A stretch of 64,000 nt of DNA from Gordionus sp. m RMFG-2023 (Eukaryota > Nematomorpha > Gordioida > Chordodea > Parachordodidae): the NCBI RefSeq assembly GCF_954871325.1, contig NC_088776.1, forward strand, positions 34,768,508 to 34,832,507. The letters run 5' to 3'. The notes under the pieces were generated by a model. That model was not told where the DNA came from, did not search any database, and was given only the letters and a program-made list of their open reading frames with translations. Below, piece by piece: positions 35,341 to 47,026 of this stretch (position 1 is the first letter of the stretch; each line of letters starts with the position of its first letter). Position numbers and translations under genes: made by a program.

Positions 35341-36180
35341 TTATACCTCTTCATTCCACCACCATAGTTCTTTGTATGATTTGTTATCTCCCCTTGCCAA
35401 GCCTAGTGTTAATTTGGCAGTGTCTATAAATCTGGATGAATGGTCTGTCCACATTTTTTTACTGACTTGGGAGGAATCTATTGTTTCAATGTTTGCATTG
35501 ATTGCAAAGGCATCTGTCATTATTTTTAATTTACCCCATTTGATACATGGTTCCAGTTTTATCTTGTTTTGAGTGGATTTGATGTGCAAATCCATGACTA
35601 GTAGCTTGTATTGAGCGGTTATATCTTCTCCTGGGATGACTTTGCAGTTTATTACATCTTTTAATCTTCTACGAGAGATTAGCATGTTATCTATCTCTGT
35701 TTTCCTTGTACCACTTTCATATGTTATTAGATGACTCTCTTTTTTCCTATAGTAGGTGTTGGTTAAGGCAAGGTCGAAGACTTGCGCAAATTTTTGTATA
35801 TTCTCTCCTTCATCATTTATTTCTCCATATCCAAAACCACCATGATGCCTTTTGTAGCTATCTCTTGCTTTTCCCACATGCGCATTTAAGTCACCATCTA
35901 TTATGACTAGGTCATCCTTAGGGATTTCCATTACAGCTTCATCAAGGATAGCTCTAAAGTCATCTTTCTCTTCTTCCTTGCAACCCGTTTGAGAAGCATA
36001 TACTGAAAGGATGTGTAGTATTGATTGACCAATGCAGAGTTTTATTTTCATTAGTCTATCAGAGATCCTGTTGATTTCTACTATTGAAGAGGTTAGATCT
36101 TGACTGAGGATGATACTGACACCTTTCCTATTACTAAGAATTCCATTATAGTACAATTTATACCCATCTCCAATCATCAA
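35341..36180 (-). pseudogene. RTE LINE endonuclease domain, main part
   Basis: A 279-residue frame of the exonuclease-endonuclease-phosphatase fold. It shows GDGYKLYYNG, GVSIIL, LHILSVYASQTG, VIDGDLNAHVGKARD with the catalytic D-x-N pair, and a TEIDNMLISRR block. The classical SDH near the end reads TAQYKLLVMDL here; RTE elements often carry TQH at this place. The first block, LACIQETKW, with the catalytic Glu, is just upstream in the same frame without a start codon (about 36180-36225). It would nick the target to prime reverse transcription. Confidence 0.9.
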
Positions 36181-36218
36181 AGTTTTCTGACCTTTCCATT
36201 TCGTCTCTTGTATGCACG

Positions 36219-36419
36219 CTAGTCAACTTTTCTCTTGTTCAACATTGATGCCAATTCTCTCCTTTTACCTTTGAGTGTCCCAATATTCAAACTTGCTAAC
36301 CTTGTATTCCTTGCTTTGACCTTTATTTTACTTTTCACAGGATAGAGGTCTACACCCTGCGCGTCGCTTGGAGGGAACGCCAAAGCTTTAATATTCATAT
36401 TTTCGTTTGTTTCCTTCAT
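36219..36419 (-). pseudogene. RTE LINE N-terminal coding part
   Basis: The frame starts with ATG and ends in TRLASLNIGTLKGKRRELASMLNKRKVD, matching the start of the endonuclease domain (family R-x-x-T-WN-x-G-x-L-x-GK-x-x-EL-x-x-x-x-x-RK-x-D). A frame change at KVD separates it from LACIQETKW. Confidence 0.85.
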
Positions 36420-36566
36420 TATGTTTATTGGACAAGTATCCTTAGCACCCGGCTGTCCAGGCCATTTGGTGACCGGGGTGTCATCTCTAAGCTCCGAAAT
36501 TCATCTTACCATATGTCTTTACACATCAGTCATCGAAGAAAAACCTAAAAGTTTTTATGCTCCTTA

Positions 36567-36638
36567 CCAGGATTATACCTGCGTCCTCTGCGTCCTTCTG
36601 TTTCCAAGCATACATCATAACCCATTAAGCCACCCCTG
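36567..36638 (-). promoter_or_regulatory. tRNA-like internal pol III promoter at the LINE 5' end
   Basis: On the minus strand the LINE begins with GCAGGGGTGGCTTAATGGGT. TGGCTTAATGGG (36621-36632) fits the box A consensus TRGCNNARYNGG at every position. GGTATAATCC (36570-36579) is a weaker box B (GGTTCAANNCC). Their starts are about 53 bp apart, as in tRNA genes with a longer arm. The segment does not fold into a convincing complete tRNA by eye. SINEs have such heads; LINEs usually do not. Confidence 0.6.
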
Positions 36639-36641
36639 CGA

Positions 36642-36659
36642 TTTACAATCCTATATAAT
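36642..36659. repeat. 18-bp target-site duplication, 5' side of the RTE LINE
   Basis: Identical to 33477-33494. Confidence 0.95.
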
Positions 36660-37523
36660 GAAAACTCATAATTATGATAATTTTCTCCTTGTGGTTAAAA
36701 TTATGCTGTTTTCCATCATGAGGGCAGAAAATTTTAAATTAAAATTTACCATCGTATTATTCGGATCTCAGGCCTTAAAATTTTTATAGGACAAAAGCTT
36801 AATCACAGAGGATCTCTATTAATATCAATCTAATTGTGTTTCAATCATTTCCTGTTGGCTTATCTTAAAATTGAGATGCATATATAATTATATTTTTAAT
36901 CATATTTGTAGCTGATTAAAATTTAACACTTATATTTATGGCATCCAAAATTTTTTATATAAAAATTAATAAAATATTGAATAAAATTTAAAATCAAATC
37001 TTAATGTTTTAAATTATTCTTTTTAAACTGAAACAAATATTTTCTTTATATCTATATTTATTTGGTAAGATTATGGTTTGTGAGCCATAACTACCTGGTT
37101 ATCTGTTATTTATTTATCTGTCATATGATTGGTTGAATTTTTTTTATTTTTTTTAAAAAATATTTTTTTGTTGAGTGATATTTTTATTAACGAAAACCAT
37201 TAATTGTTAATTTTTACACATATTTTTTTCAAATTTTAATATTTTTTTTAAGTAAATATTTTAAATTTTAATAATTGTTTTAATAGTGAGAATAAATGTT
37301 TAAATTATTTATAATAATATATTTTGTGGACCCGAGTTCATAGACATGTTAAATCTGGGATGTCCCAGTTTATGGAAGATTACATAGCAACATATATTTA
37401 TTTAAAGAAGATATTTTTAAAAATATTATTCAAGCATTTCCTATTATAAATATATAGAATATATTTATTGTTATACATTTTAATATCTTAAATTTGAAAA
37501 ATAAATATTCCAAGTATTTAATT
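36660..37523. other. A+T-rich non-coding DNA
   Basis: Nothing recognised. Confidence 0.5.
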
Positions 37524-37620
37524 CAGGGGCGGACTGGCCAGTAAGCCTAGTGGAAAAATGTCTCACGGGGTCTCGAGATTTCAAAAATTGAGGGGCCTTA
37601 GAAAGAAAAAAGATAATTTT
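37524..37620 (+). mobile_element. Left end of a hAT-type small element
   Basis: Starts CAGGGGCGGACTGGCCA, a terminal sequence common in hAT MITEs of many animals, followed by a G-rich subterminal part. I did not find the complementary right end, so the copy is truncated or the right end has diverged. Confidence 0.45.
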
Positions 37621-37924
37621 TTTAAAAAAATTGGTATAAAATCTAAATATGTATTAAGACAGAATAATTTTTAATATTATAAATTTAAAAATTTATTAAA
37701 TATTAATTTAATTTTTTGGTGAAATTATATGCGCTATAAAGAAATTAGTTTTAAATGTTTACTCCACAGCAGTCGAAAATCAAACTATTTCCCTATTTTC
37801 ATTAGTTCTTAAATGTGGATCAAATAGAATTTAAGTAGGGAAGAGTTTTATTCATTATTATTGTTTCAAAATATAGTCTCAAGTAAATATTTAATTAATT
37901 TATATAAATATATATATATGATAG

Positions 37925-38236
37925 CGGCACGGCAATGAGTTATTTTTTCAACTTTATCAGCTTTTGAGCCCGTACTTGTTAAATTTAATAATTTGATTAT
38001 ACCGGAAATAAATTCTATCAAGTTTGGAATACCTATCCCATGAAGTTTTGACTTAATATAATTTATATTAGTTTTTACATAGATTTTTCATAAAAATTTT
38101 AAATGACTCTAAAGTTAACGATAAAATCATCTGCAACTCATAAGATGGGTATTCTAAACCTGCTTGAGTATTCTGGTAAAAACAAGGATTTAAAATGTAA
38201 AAATAACATATTACAGGAAAAAAAACATTGCCGGTA
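37925..38236 (-). mobile_element. Palindromic MITE, copy A
   Basis: The outer ends are inverted (CGGCAATGAGTTATTTTTTC and CATTGCCG). The inside is also largely self-complementary, for example TGGAATACCTATCCCATGAA against TAAGATGGGTATTCTAAA. It matches the reverse complement of copy B at 38307-38672. No coding capacity; the frame at 38068-38250 is a by-product. Confidence 0.7.
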
Positions 38237-38306
38237 ACATATGCATGCAATATTTATAGTTTATATATAGAAAATTTATTATATGTATATGGGCAATGTG
38301 TTCTTT

Positions 38307-38672
38307 CCGGCAATGTGTTATTTTTTCAATTTAGAATAATTTTTTGAGCGCGTTTTTTAAAATTTAATCTGATTTTATAGGAAAGGAAATAATTTCCGAC
38401 ATGTTTAGAATACCTATATTATGAATCTTTATACAATTTGCCGTTAACCTTCGAATCATTTAGAATTTATATAGAAAATCGATGGAAAAACTAATATAAA
38501 TTATATTAAGTCCAAAAGTTCATGATAAAATTTTCTGAAATACATAGGGTAGGTATTCCAAACATGATGGAATATATCATATCTTTAAATTTAAGTAAAT
38601 GCCCTCAAAATATGATTTAAAGTTAAGTTGTAAAAATAATATATTATCAGAAAAAAACACATTGCCGCTAAC
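38307..38672 (+). mobile_element. Palindromic MITE, copy B
   Basis: The ends are CGGCAATGTGTTATTTTTTC and AAAAACACATTGCCG. The centre contains AATATAAATTATATTAAGTC and the flanking arms pair over most of their length. It lies about 70 bp from copy A in opposite orientation, so the pair itself forms a larger inverted structure. Related scraps may lie near 14160-14215 and 61020-61125 (the block GTAGGGTAGGTATTCT). Confidence 0.7.
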
Positions 38673-39929
38673 ATATATAAATATTTGATGGGAATGTACG
38701 GAAATGTAAATAATAAATGACCAAACAAAATCAAACCCCGTAGAAATAATTATTGTGTTATTAAATATATATGTATGATATCTACAAAATAAGATAGATT
38801 TTTATAATATAAAAAATGCATATTCATTTTAATTTTGCCATAAAAATAAAATATTTTAAATTTTGCAAAACATTTATTTTAAGTTAAAATAAAAGCTACC
38901 TAGTTTATGATAACATTTCCCAGTCCCTGATTTAAAATACTGGCTGGTTGGATTATTTTTGCATGTGCACTAAATATTAAGAAAATTTATAACCCCCCTC
39001 AATCTAACTGAAATGAACCATATTTGCTAAATTCATATAACATAACCCCAATGTAAATGTTTAAGGAATAAAAAGATTGGGACCTCTATTGCATTTATCC
39101 ATAAATCTTTTTAATTAATTGAGATTATTAATGATCCTTTCATTCAAATATAACATTATAAAGAAAAAATATAGCTTTATCAAGATATTTACAAACAAAA
39201 AAACTTAGGCATTTGAACTGCCTAGAATTCTAAAATTTCTTTATATTCTATAAATTTCATCTCAATTTATATGAAATCTACAAATATGGTATTATCTATC
39301 AATAAAAATTAGCCTATTTGATGATACCGGATGAGATTTGCATAGAAATTGAAATACCGCAGCCTAGAATTAGTCATAAAGAGAAGATGTGTTTTGAAAA
39401 ATATTCAGATGAACGTCCAAATAACTTTTCAAATTTACAGAAATGAAGCTATCTGATAGTAATTAGTTTATGCTCAATACCCTAGAAGTTTTGAATTAAT
39501 AGGAAAATAACTAAGGGGGCTTTGAAAAGAATCTCTTCGTTAGCTAGATTGATAGTGATAAACTGCGAGATATGTTATTTCATTTAGAATTTATGACAAT
39601 CTGGCGTTAAGAAGAGTACAGACGATTTGATTCATCATCGTTATTACTAATTAGAATCTGAAAATGAAAATGAAGAATTTATTCAAGATTCTATGAAAGA
39701 AAATTGCAATGATGGAGAACTTTTAACTAAATACATTACAAAATGCAAGCAATGTTTGATATGTGTATATGAGATATGCCGATATAATATGCATATATCA
39801 ACTTAAATGTAGTATACGAATATGTTCTTACTTTATTTTTTTCACAGGTTAGTTTCAAACGAACTTGCAAATTAAAAATTGAGTGTTAGAAAATATTGGG
39901 CAAAATTATTTAGAAGCCTTTTAAATGTT

Positions 39930-40153
39930 GTCAATTCAAATTATTGGAAGAAATCGAATTAAGTTTGATTCTTTATTTTTTGCGTAAATGTTCATCATTA
40001 CCAATTTTGGAAGAAATTTAACCTCAGGCACAACTTCGGCAAATTGTTTCCTTTCCAAGTGTTCAACCCCGATTAAGTAAACGTTTAATGGTTTCTTATA
40101 GTATATCCTTTAGAAATTTCAATATATTGGGATCTATGACTGATATGTGAAAT
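39930..40153 (+). pseudogene. Possible decayed coding fragment, unknown
   Basis: One frame reads about 73 residues with a single TAA: LLEEIELSLILYFLRKCSSL, then PILEEI, stop, PQAQLRQIVSFPSVQPRLSK and further. The residue mix is more balanced than in chance frames here. An upstream frame at 39660-39770 (acidic, ending in a CKQC-like pair) and a TTTTTTCACAG acceptor-like word near 39837-39847 may belong. I recognise no family. Confidence 0.25.
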
Positions 40154-42724
40154 AGGACATATAATAATTTTAATTCTACTACTTTCCTATTTTGGGAATG
40201 TACGATTTTTAGATGTTGGACTAGCAAATGCAAGTATGTGTTAAAAACTGAATCAGAAGTAAATTTTTAATACTATATCAGCATTCATATTTTTAGATAT
40301 TAAAGATTTTAGCAATATAAAAGAAAATTATCCTCGTTTTGTCTCACTCCTAAGCTCCAATTTTTTAAGACCAATCATTTTGCGGCAGATGCGAGATTTA
40401 GTCAAATAACTTTATTTCAAAAAAATATTATATCCCAAAAGATAACATAATTATCACAAAATATTTAGAAATAAAAATGATCTGAAGATGCATTCATTAA
40501 AATATTTAAATTAATTTTCTGACATCTATTACGTGATTTTATAAAATCAATAGTGTCTGAAATAATTGTGGTCACCAATATCTATAAACACAAAAATTAA
40601 CAAATCTAACATCTAATAAATACCTTACAGAGAGTTGTAATTGAGTTAATGCCTAGGTGAGTTCCAAAAGCTTTAGACTCTAGGGCTATATTTTACCCTT
40701 TGTTTCTCTTCTTCCATTATTACTAAAGCTAATAAATGAATATCAGACTATTATTTTGTGATCACATTTACTTTTTTTATTCATGATTTTTCTATAAAGA
40801 ATATCTTTTCTTTAACCATAAAATGGTTTGCTTTACATCTAAGATTTGTTTTTATCTGGATTAATTTTTAATAGTAAAAAATATTTTCTAATGTTGTTAA
40901 AAGCTACCTTCAAAAGTAACGCGTTATCGCTACCCCAATCTTACCAAAAAAGTTGCTCGCATTAGCTTATTTAAAAATAAGTAGCTTCTTTTGAATTTTT
41001 TTTGAAATATTTTTTACTTATCTCTATTCCACAAATAAAAAATGATTAAAATGTCAAATATATCATTTTTTTATTGCATCTCAAATAATAACATTTATAC
41101 TGTTATTAGCGATGATCAGAAAGTATAAGCTATGACTAAATAATGGTTCAATACTAGCAGGCAATGCAGTATTAAATTTAATATACATATTTTTTATACA
41201 AGAAAAATCATCAAAAATATTCATTTGATTTTTAGATTTAAAAAAATACGTCTAACGGATTTTGATATTATTATTAATCATTTCAAAAATATTATCTGTA
41301 TAAGGTAGCATTTTTGATCTGGCTAGGGTCAGTCTAAAATTGTAATAGTTAGAATAAAAATTATGTAGGGGATAAGTGAATGGCCATGTTTGCCAACGCC
41401 ACTATCCTTTAATTTTTTTTATCTATTGAACCAATTTCTCCCAAAATTGGTTAAAATATGAATGGATTAAAATAATTTTTTAACATATTTTGATAAAATT
41501 TATAAATAGATGAATGGTTTATTTTAAGCAAGTTTAACAGATAATAATTTATAAAATATTTGCATTAAATAGACGAGTCTGCTTGATTTTGGTATATTTC
41601 ATCTTCCTAAAGAAGCCGATATCGCACTACGCGGCAAATCTCTAAAAATTTAACAGCTGATCGGTATAATTATTTTTTAATTAGATCTACTCACGTTCAA
41701 AACATAAAATCCCTACTGAAAAGGAGGGGAGGGGGCTAAATATTTAAAAAAGTTGGATATTTCATCTGCATTGGCGAAAATTATTTGTAATACCAGGATG
41801 TCGGAGAAATATATGGCCGGTCAAATATTGTTAAATGCGGACATATTTCAGCAAAATTAAAATAAATTATTTTAAGAAAGCATAGGCCTATCCAGGATTT
41901 TCTTAAGGCTTGGGTGCAATTAGTCCGGTTTTTCCGTATAAAAATTAAAATTTTAAATTATAGTTTAAAAATTATTATCTTTATATTATTTTTCTTTCAA
42001 ATTGTTGTTTTTATTTTATTATTTTGTTTTTTTGGAAGGGGGGGGGGGTAATTAATTTTATTTGAAATACATATATATATTTATTATAATGAATATGGGT
42101 AAATTTTACAATATTTTATTCATTTTATAGCTCTGTTTTCGCTTTATTGGGCATAGTCCTCGGATTCAGCGGAGTTTTTATAGTTATTATTTATATTGTT
42201 ATATATTAAAATTATTTTTCAGATAGAGTAAATATTAGATAATGCAAAATTGTTATATGTTCCTCTAAAATAAACATCTTATATTTTACATAAATTACTT
42301 TGCTTTTTAACCACTAGAAATTGAAGTAGATTTTTCGATCCAAAATATGAGCGTTTAATATATTATCCTAATTTTTTTGAATAGGTGTAATAGGATGACA
42401 TACAGTTTCTTCCCAACTGATATTTTGACAAATTTTTAAATTTATATATTTCGATAGATTCTATTGTCAACAACCACTTTGTTTAACTAGAAGTATCTTG
42501 GGTAGTAGTTATAGAATGTGGGCTTCCATAAAGGGAATATATAACAACAATAGTGCAATAACCTACTACAATTTCAGCTTAGTTGTGGCTAGCTTAATTT
42601 TTTTTATAGCTATAGTTGTAGTTACAAGAAATCTTTAGTGGGTAGTTTATAGCTATAGGAGGTAAAACTAACTTCGTTTTTTAACGCTATAGCTACAGTT
42701 TCCTTTATTTTTTTAGATATACTA

Positions 42725-42940
42725 TTATAAATATACATAATTATTATTTTTAGAATATATTAATATATTATATAATTATCATGTTTAAAATATATTAATA
42801 ACATTTTTTAATATATTAATATCATTTTTAAATATATTAATATCATTAAAATATATTAATATTATTTTATAATATATTAATATCATTTTTAAAATATATT
42901 AGTATCATTTTTAAAATATATTAATATTTAAAAATATAAT
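42725..42940. repeat. A+T minisatellite, unit about 20-23 bp
   Basis: About nine imperfect units built on ATCATTTTTAAAATATATTA, with indels in the T run. Confidence 0.85.
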
Positions 42941-43779
42941 AATCATATTGTTTTTAATTTGCAAATATTTTATAAGAATTAAAGTTAAACGTTACAGTTT
43001 TTCATTACATAGATCAAATGAGATACGTGATATCGGATATAAGTAATAAGATGTTAATTATTGAGGAAATCGATGAAAACATAAAGCCATCAAAGCTTTA
43101 CGGGATATTTTTTAATTGAAAATAAAAAATAGTTGATTTGTAAATTACATTTTCCCAAAAAAAAGGAGTTCTGCAGGGGTGGTAAAAGTGTTGAAAATTG
43201 TTTGACTATTAGGTTTTTGCGGGGTAGCATATCAAAATCTCATATATTATTAAACAATATAAATGCTATTTTATTCCTTATTATCATTAATTTCTATTAT
43301 AATAAATAAAAATTTATTTTCTTTGTCTTTGCTGTATTTTAAAATAAAATGTATATAATGATTTGCAGTGTAATAATTTATTAATAGAGGAATTTAAAAC
43401 TCTTGTAAAAACTAGTGCTATAAAATAACGTCAAAAAGTAACGTCGTTACCTTTTTTGAAGAAATAACGAGTAACGGTAACGCTTTTCTTTTTTTTGAAC
43501 GGTAATTCAAAAAGTTACTCATTACTTTAAATTTTTTCTTAAAAAATATTAAAAAAATTTATTATACTATAATACTATAAAATTACTTTTATTTATTTTT
43601 TAATATAAGTATTTTAAGCCGAGTTTTTAATTCATATGAACCATAATTCCTCATTCTAATTTTAAATACTCGTTGTTAAATTTTCAATCGAATATTAATC
43701 TAATTAATATTCAATCAAAATTCAAAGTAAATGTTAATAATAATATTAATATTCTATTTTATAATTTATTTTAAGAATA

Positions 43780-43940
43780 TTATGTTTATAGTACTTACTT
43801 CTTCAGATGAAGATGATTTAACTCTTCCACAAATAAAGAAAATTAAGGATACAAAGTCTACACTTTGTAAATGTAAATTATGTCCCAAGCAAATATTTCA
43901 ACCCCAATGTTCAGCAGTTCAAACTTAAAAAAGCACATGA
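43780..43940 (+). pseudogene. BED zinc-finger exon of hAT element 3
   Basis: The frame reads MFIVLTSSDEDDLTLPQIKK and then STLCKCKLCPKQI, giving the CxxC half of a BED finger. The His half follows after a stop (LKKHMK near 43925-43942) and leads to GTAAAA, the start of an intron. A BED finger binds the transposon ends. It is related to the finger of element 2 (TKCKMCPKSI). Confidence 0.6.
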
Positions 43941-44438
43941 AGGTAAAAAGATGAATTAATATATAATTATTTTAAGCATTATTTTAATAATAGAATATTA
44001 AATCATGGGTATAAAATAATAGTGTTGTAAACGAACGCGTTCAAAACGGAACGAAGTTCGTTTTTTTGAAAAAAGGTGATAAACGGCGTTCCTTTTTTTT
44101 GACGAACTTTGAACGTGAACGCGTTCCTTTTCTTTGATGAACGCGTTCAATTTTACGTTCGTTCAATTTTAAAAACACTTTTTATTTTTATTTATTTGAA
44201 AAATTAATATTAATCCGCATTTTTTAACAAAAAAGTCTTATATTTTTATTTATTTGAAAAATTAATATTTAATTCAATTTTTTAACAAAAAAGTCTTATA
44301 TTTTTTATTCAGCTGTTTTTACTTTTTCCTCTTTCATATTGCAATTAACGTACCATAACGTGCTACTGCTAGAGAAGATAAGATTAAAGTTTATTAATTT
44401 GAATATTTTATATTTTAATTTATAGATTAGCATTTTGC

Positions 44439-44645
44439 ATGGATATAAATATTTCTTCATCAGATTCTGAAAATCAAAATTCAATATTAGATGAATTAGA
44501 ATTACCATGGCTTAAATATCAAAAATATTTCACTGTTTTAAAATCAAAAGGTAATTCAATAGTTACCAAATGTAAAATGTGTCCAAAAAGTATTAATTCA
44601 GTGTCAACATCTTCAAGCTCCAATTTAAAAAGACATCTGATTGTA
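44439..44645 (+). CDS. hAT element 2 transposase, exon 1 (BED zinc finger)
   Basis: Starts MDINISSSDSENQNSILDEL and holds TKCKMCPKSINSVSTSSSSN followed by LKRHL, a full C-x2-C and H pattern of a BED finger, the DNA-binding part of the transposase. It ends close to an exon boundary; the next coding block, beginning SSHDSMMQEINDHL, follows a TTTTTACAG acceptor at about 45144-45152. The roughly 500-bp intron between them is unusually long for this element and seems to contain inserted DNA. Confidence 0.75.
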
Positions 44646-45189
44646 ACATTAATTATTTTATATTATATAATATGTATAACTATATAGCCAGTTAATAATT
44701 TATTTTAATTGTTCTAAGTAAAAATAATTACATAATATAATATATATAGTTAATTATAATAAGGCATTTTAATATTAATATTAGTCCATTCTTAGCATAG
44801 ATATGAAAGGGAAACTAGTATTTTTATGGGAGCTAATTTTGTTTGTCAATGTATTTAAAATAGGGGAAAATAAGATATATACTGTGATATGTAAAATTTT
44901 AAAAAACATAAATATTAAAAAGAATATATCTTTTGTCAAGAAAATGAAAAAGATTCTTTTCAGACTAGTTAAAAATGTCAAAAAGTACTGAGTACAAGAT
45001 ACAAAAGGATCTTGTATCTTAGATACAAGTATTTGTGGTACTGTCAAACACTGATTTTAGAATTATTTTATAAGTCATAACTTTGCTATTACCAATTTAA
45101 TAAAATAATATTATCTGTAGCATAATTTATCAAATATTCCTTAATTTTTACAGAGTTCTCATGATAGTATGATGCAAGAAATTAATGAT

Positions 45190-45460
45190 CATTTAACAAA
45201 TTATAGTGATACAATTAAAAAAAAGTAAAGTATTGCCTAAACAAGTTATCATTTTATCTATCATGATATTATAATCTTTTGATATTTTTGACACAAGGGT
45301 CGGGCGTGACATAACCTTTTTATTTGGTTGTAATGTGGTTATCATTTTTACAAAAGCAGGTTTTTCAACAATATTAAAAGGCTCTAGTTCTTCTATAATG
45401 AAGTTAATTATTGCATCATCAATTTGTGATTGAATCACATTTGATGCATTTTTTTTATAA
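45190..45460 (-). pseudogene. Inverted exon segment of hAT element 2
   Basis: On the minus strand the frame 45193-45438 reads SQIDDAIINFIIEELEPFNI, then VEKPAFVKMITTLQPNKKVM and SRPTLVSKIS. This is the central hAT block that must precede the TADSWS motif; element 1 has LDDLITDFIIDSIQSFSVV on its plus strand at the same place. The exons before (SSHDSMMQEINDHL, ending about 45230) and after (CITADSWSSYL, about 45510-45532) are on the plus strand, so this segment of about 270 bp has been reversed inside the element. Confidence 0.85.
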
Positions 45461-45499
45461 TTTAAGAGTGTCTGTTGTTAAAATTTCTCAGCAATTCTT

Positions 45500-47026
45500 T
45501 GCATCACAGCAGATTCATGGTCATCATACTTGGTATTTTGTACATTAAACTTTGAATATATCAATTTGTTTATATTATTTCGTTTTTAGGCATGACTGTA
45601 CACTGGTTAGATGCTGTCACTTTAGAAAGAAAATCGGCATGCTTAGCTTGCCAAAGGCTAACTAGCAAACACACATATGATTATTTAGCTGAAACAATTT
45701 CAAACCTTCTAAAGAAATTTAAAATACATAATAAGGTAACATTATGTGTCACTGATAATGCAAGAAACTTTTTAAAGGCCTTTAGGTATAAATAAATAGT
45801 CTATATTTTAATTTTTATATTTAAAAAATTATAGATTATTTGAGAAAATATCTGAAGATGAGGAAGATGAAATTGAATCATTATCATTAAATGAGGTGTT
45901 TGAAAATCAAAATAGGGAGGAAAACTTTATCTATCTCCCCAAACATCACTCTTGTGCTTGCCACAATCTTAATTTAGTGGCAAGTGTTGATGCTGAAAAA
46001 GCATTAGAAGATGTATCTTTTAAAAGAATATTAAATAGTGCATTTGATAAATGCAAAAGTTTATGGAACAAACAAAATCAGTCAGCATCATTTGCTGCAG
46101 ACTTAAAGAGTAATTTGTCAAGATTACTTATTAGGCCTGTTATTACCCGATGGAATTCTTATTATAATTCTTTGAAATTACTAGATTCCTTAGTAAAAGA
46201 AAATTCTGTTTGACAAAGTCTGTGATATGGGAGGATTAGCTAGACTCTCAAACAATGATAAAATTATTTTGGAAGAGTACTGTATTGTAAGTCCTAATAA
46301 AATTTTTTAGAATAAATATTATAATGAATTTAAATATTAAAATAGATCATGGAGCCTATTGCAACAGCTCTCACTATTTTAGAAAGTGAGGAAAAGATGC
46401 ATTTGGGATATTTGACCCCGACAATAACAATAGTTATTATAAAATTAAACAAACTCAGTGGTCTAAAATATGGGCAACCATTGATAGATGCTGTATTAAA
46501 TGGGATTAATAAAAGGTATTAAACCTATCACTATCAAATTAATTACATATATTTTATTTTTTAAAGATTTCAACATATATATGAAGATCAATATCTTCTT
46601 TCAGCAATTATACATCCGATATTCAAGCTTCAATGGCCTTGGATAAAGCTTCCACAAAATGAACCTTTAAAGAATAAACTTATAGCTCTTTTGAAAAAAG
46701 GCATTGAAACCCCAAGAATTGATAATGAAAGAATTGTCAATTCCGAGATATCTTTTTTTTTTGACGAGGAAGAAGAGGGCAGATTGGAGGATGATAACAT
46801 AGCTCAATTTTTTGAAATAATGGATAAAACATTAAATGTTTTTAATAAATTCCCCCTTTTAAAAGAATTGTTTATCAAGTATAACACCGCAATTACTTCA
46901 TCTGCCCCTGTTGAGCGAGTTTATAGTATAGCTAACGCTGTATTAACTGCCAAGCGTTCATGCCTATCAGATGAAAATTTTGAAAAGCAATTATTATTAA
47001 AAATTAATAAGAAAATTTTTTTATAA
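45500..47026 (+). pseudogene. hAT element 2 transposase, catalytic and dimerisation exons
   Basis: The blocks are CITADSWSSYL; FLGMTVHWLDAVTLERKSAC and CVTDNARNFLKAF (second catalytic Asp region); HHSCACHNLNLVASVD; RPVITRWNSYYNSLKLL; MEPIATALTILESEEKMHLG; ILSAIIHPIFKLQW; and the dimerisation block KYNTAITSSAPVERVYSIAN, ending with TAA after KKIFL. Introns are inferred at 45786-45834, 46287-46345 and 46516-46566 (49, 59 and 51 nt, all GT-AG). One frame change occurs after KEN-S near 46205. The first intron (after CITADSWSSYL) has no obvious AG acceptor left. Together with the inverted exon, this copy should be inactive. Confidence 0.85.

Larger units (their letters stand above)
33495..36641 (-). 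mobile_element. RTE-clade LINE, nearly full length, decayed
   Basis: A minus-strand element of 3,147 bp between identical 18-bp duplications, with an A-rich 3' end (T run at 33495-33503 on the plus strand). It encodes an apurinic-endonuclease-like domain followed by a reverse transcriptase and the C-terminal region typical of RTE elements, whose endonuclease is often annotated as craniofacial development protein 2-like. I count about two frame changes and a few stops. The 5' end carries a tRNA-like promoter. The intact duplication and the modest decay suggest a fairly young insertion. Confidence 0.92.
38673..43412. other. Mostly non-coding DNA
   Basis: It contains the possible coding remnant at 39930-40153 and the minisatellite at 42725-42940. 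At 41880-41940 CATAGGCCTATCCAGGATTT resembles the end of a hAT-type small element, without a recognised partner; a G run lies at about 42039-42050. At 40905-40945 GTAACGCGTTATCGCTACC resembles the subterminal words of the hAT element starting at 43413. Confidence 0.4.

Noticed and set aside
33950-36180. Opposite-strand frames across the RTE LINE (for example 34047-34298 and 35336-35572)
   Set aside because: They are shadows of the well-supported minus-strand LINE protein.
36567-36641. A functional tRNA gene
   Set aside because: Box A is good but box B is weak and no complete cloverleaf with paired acceptor stem could be drawn; it lies at the exact 5' end of a LINE, so it is called a tRNA-like promoter.
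44781-45047. Frames of 88 (minus) and 62 (plus) residues within the first intron of hAT element 2
   Set aside because: Low-complexity K/I/F/N-rich frames with no hAT similarity; they fall between two exons of the transposase.
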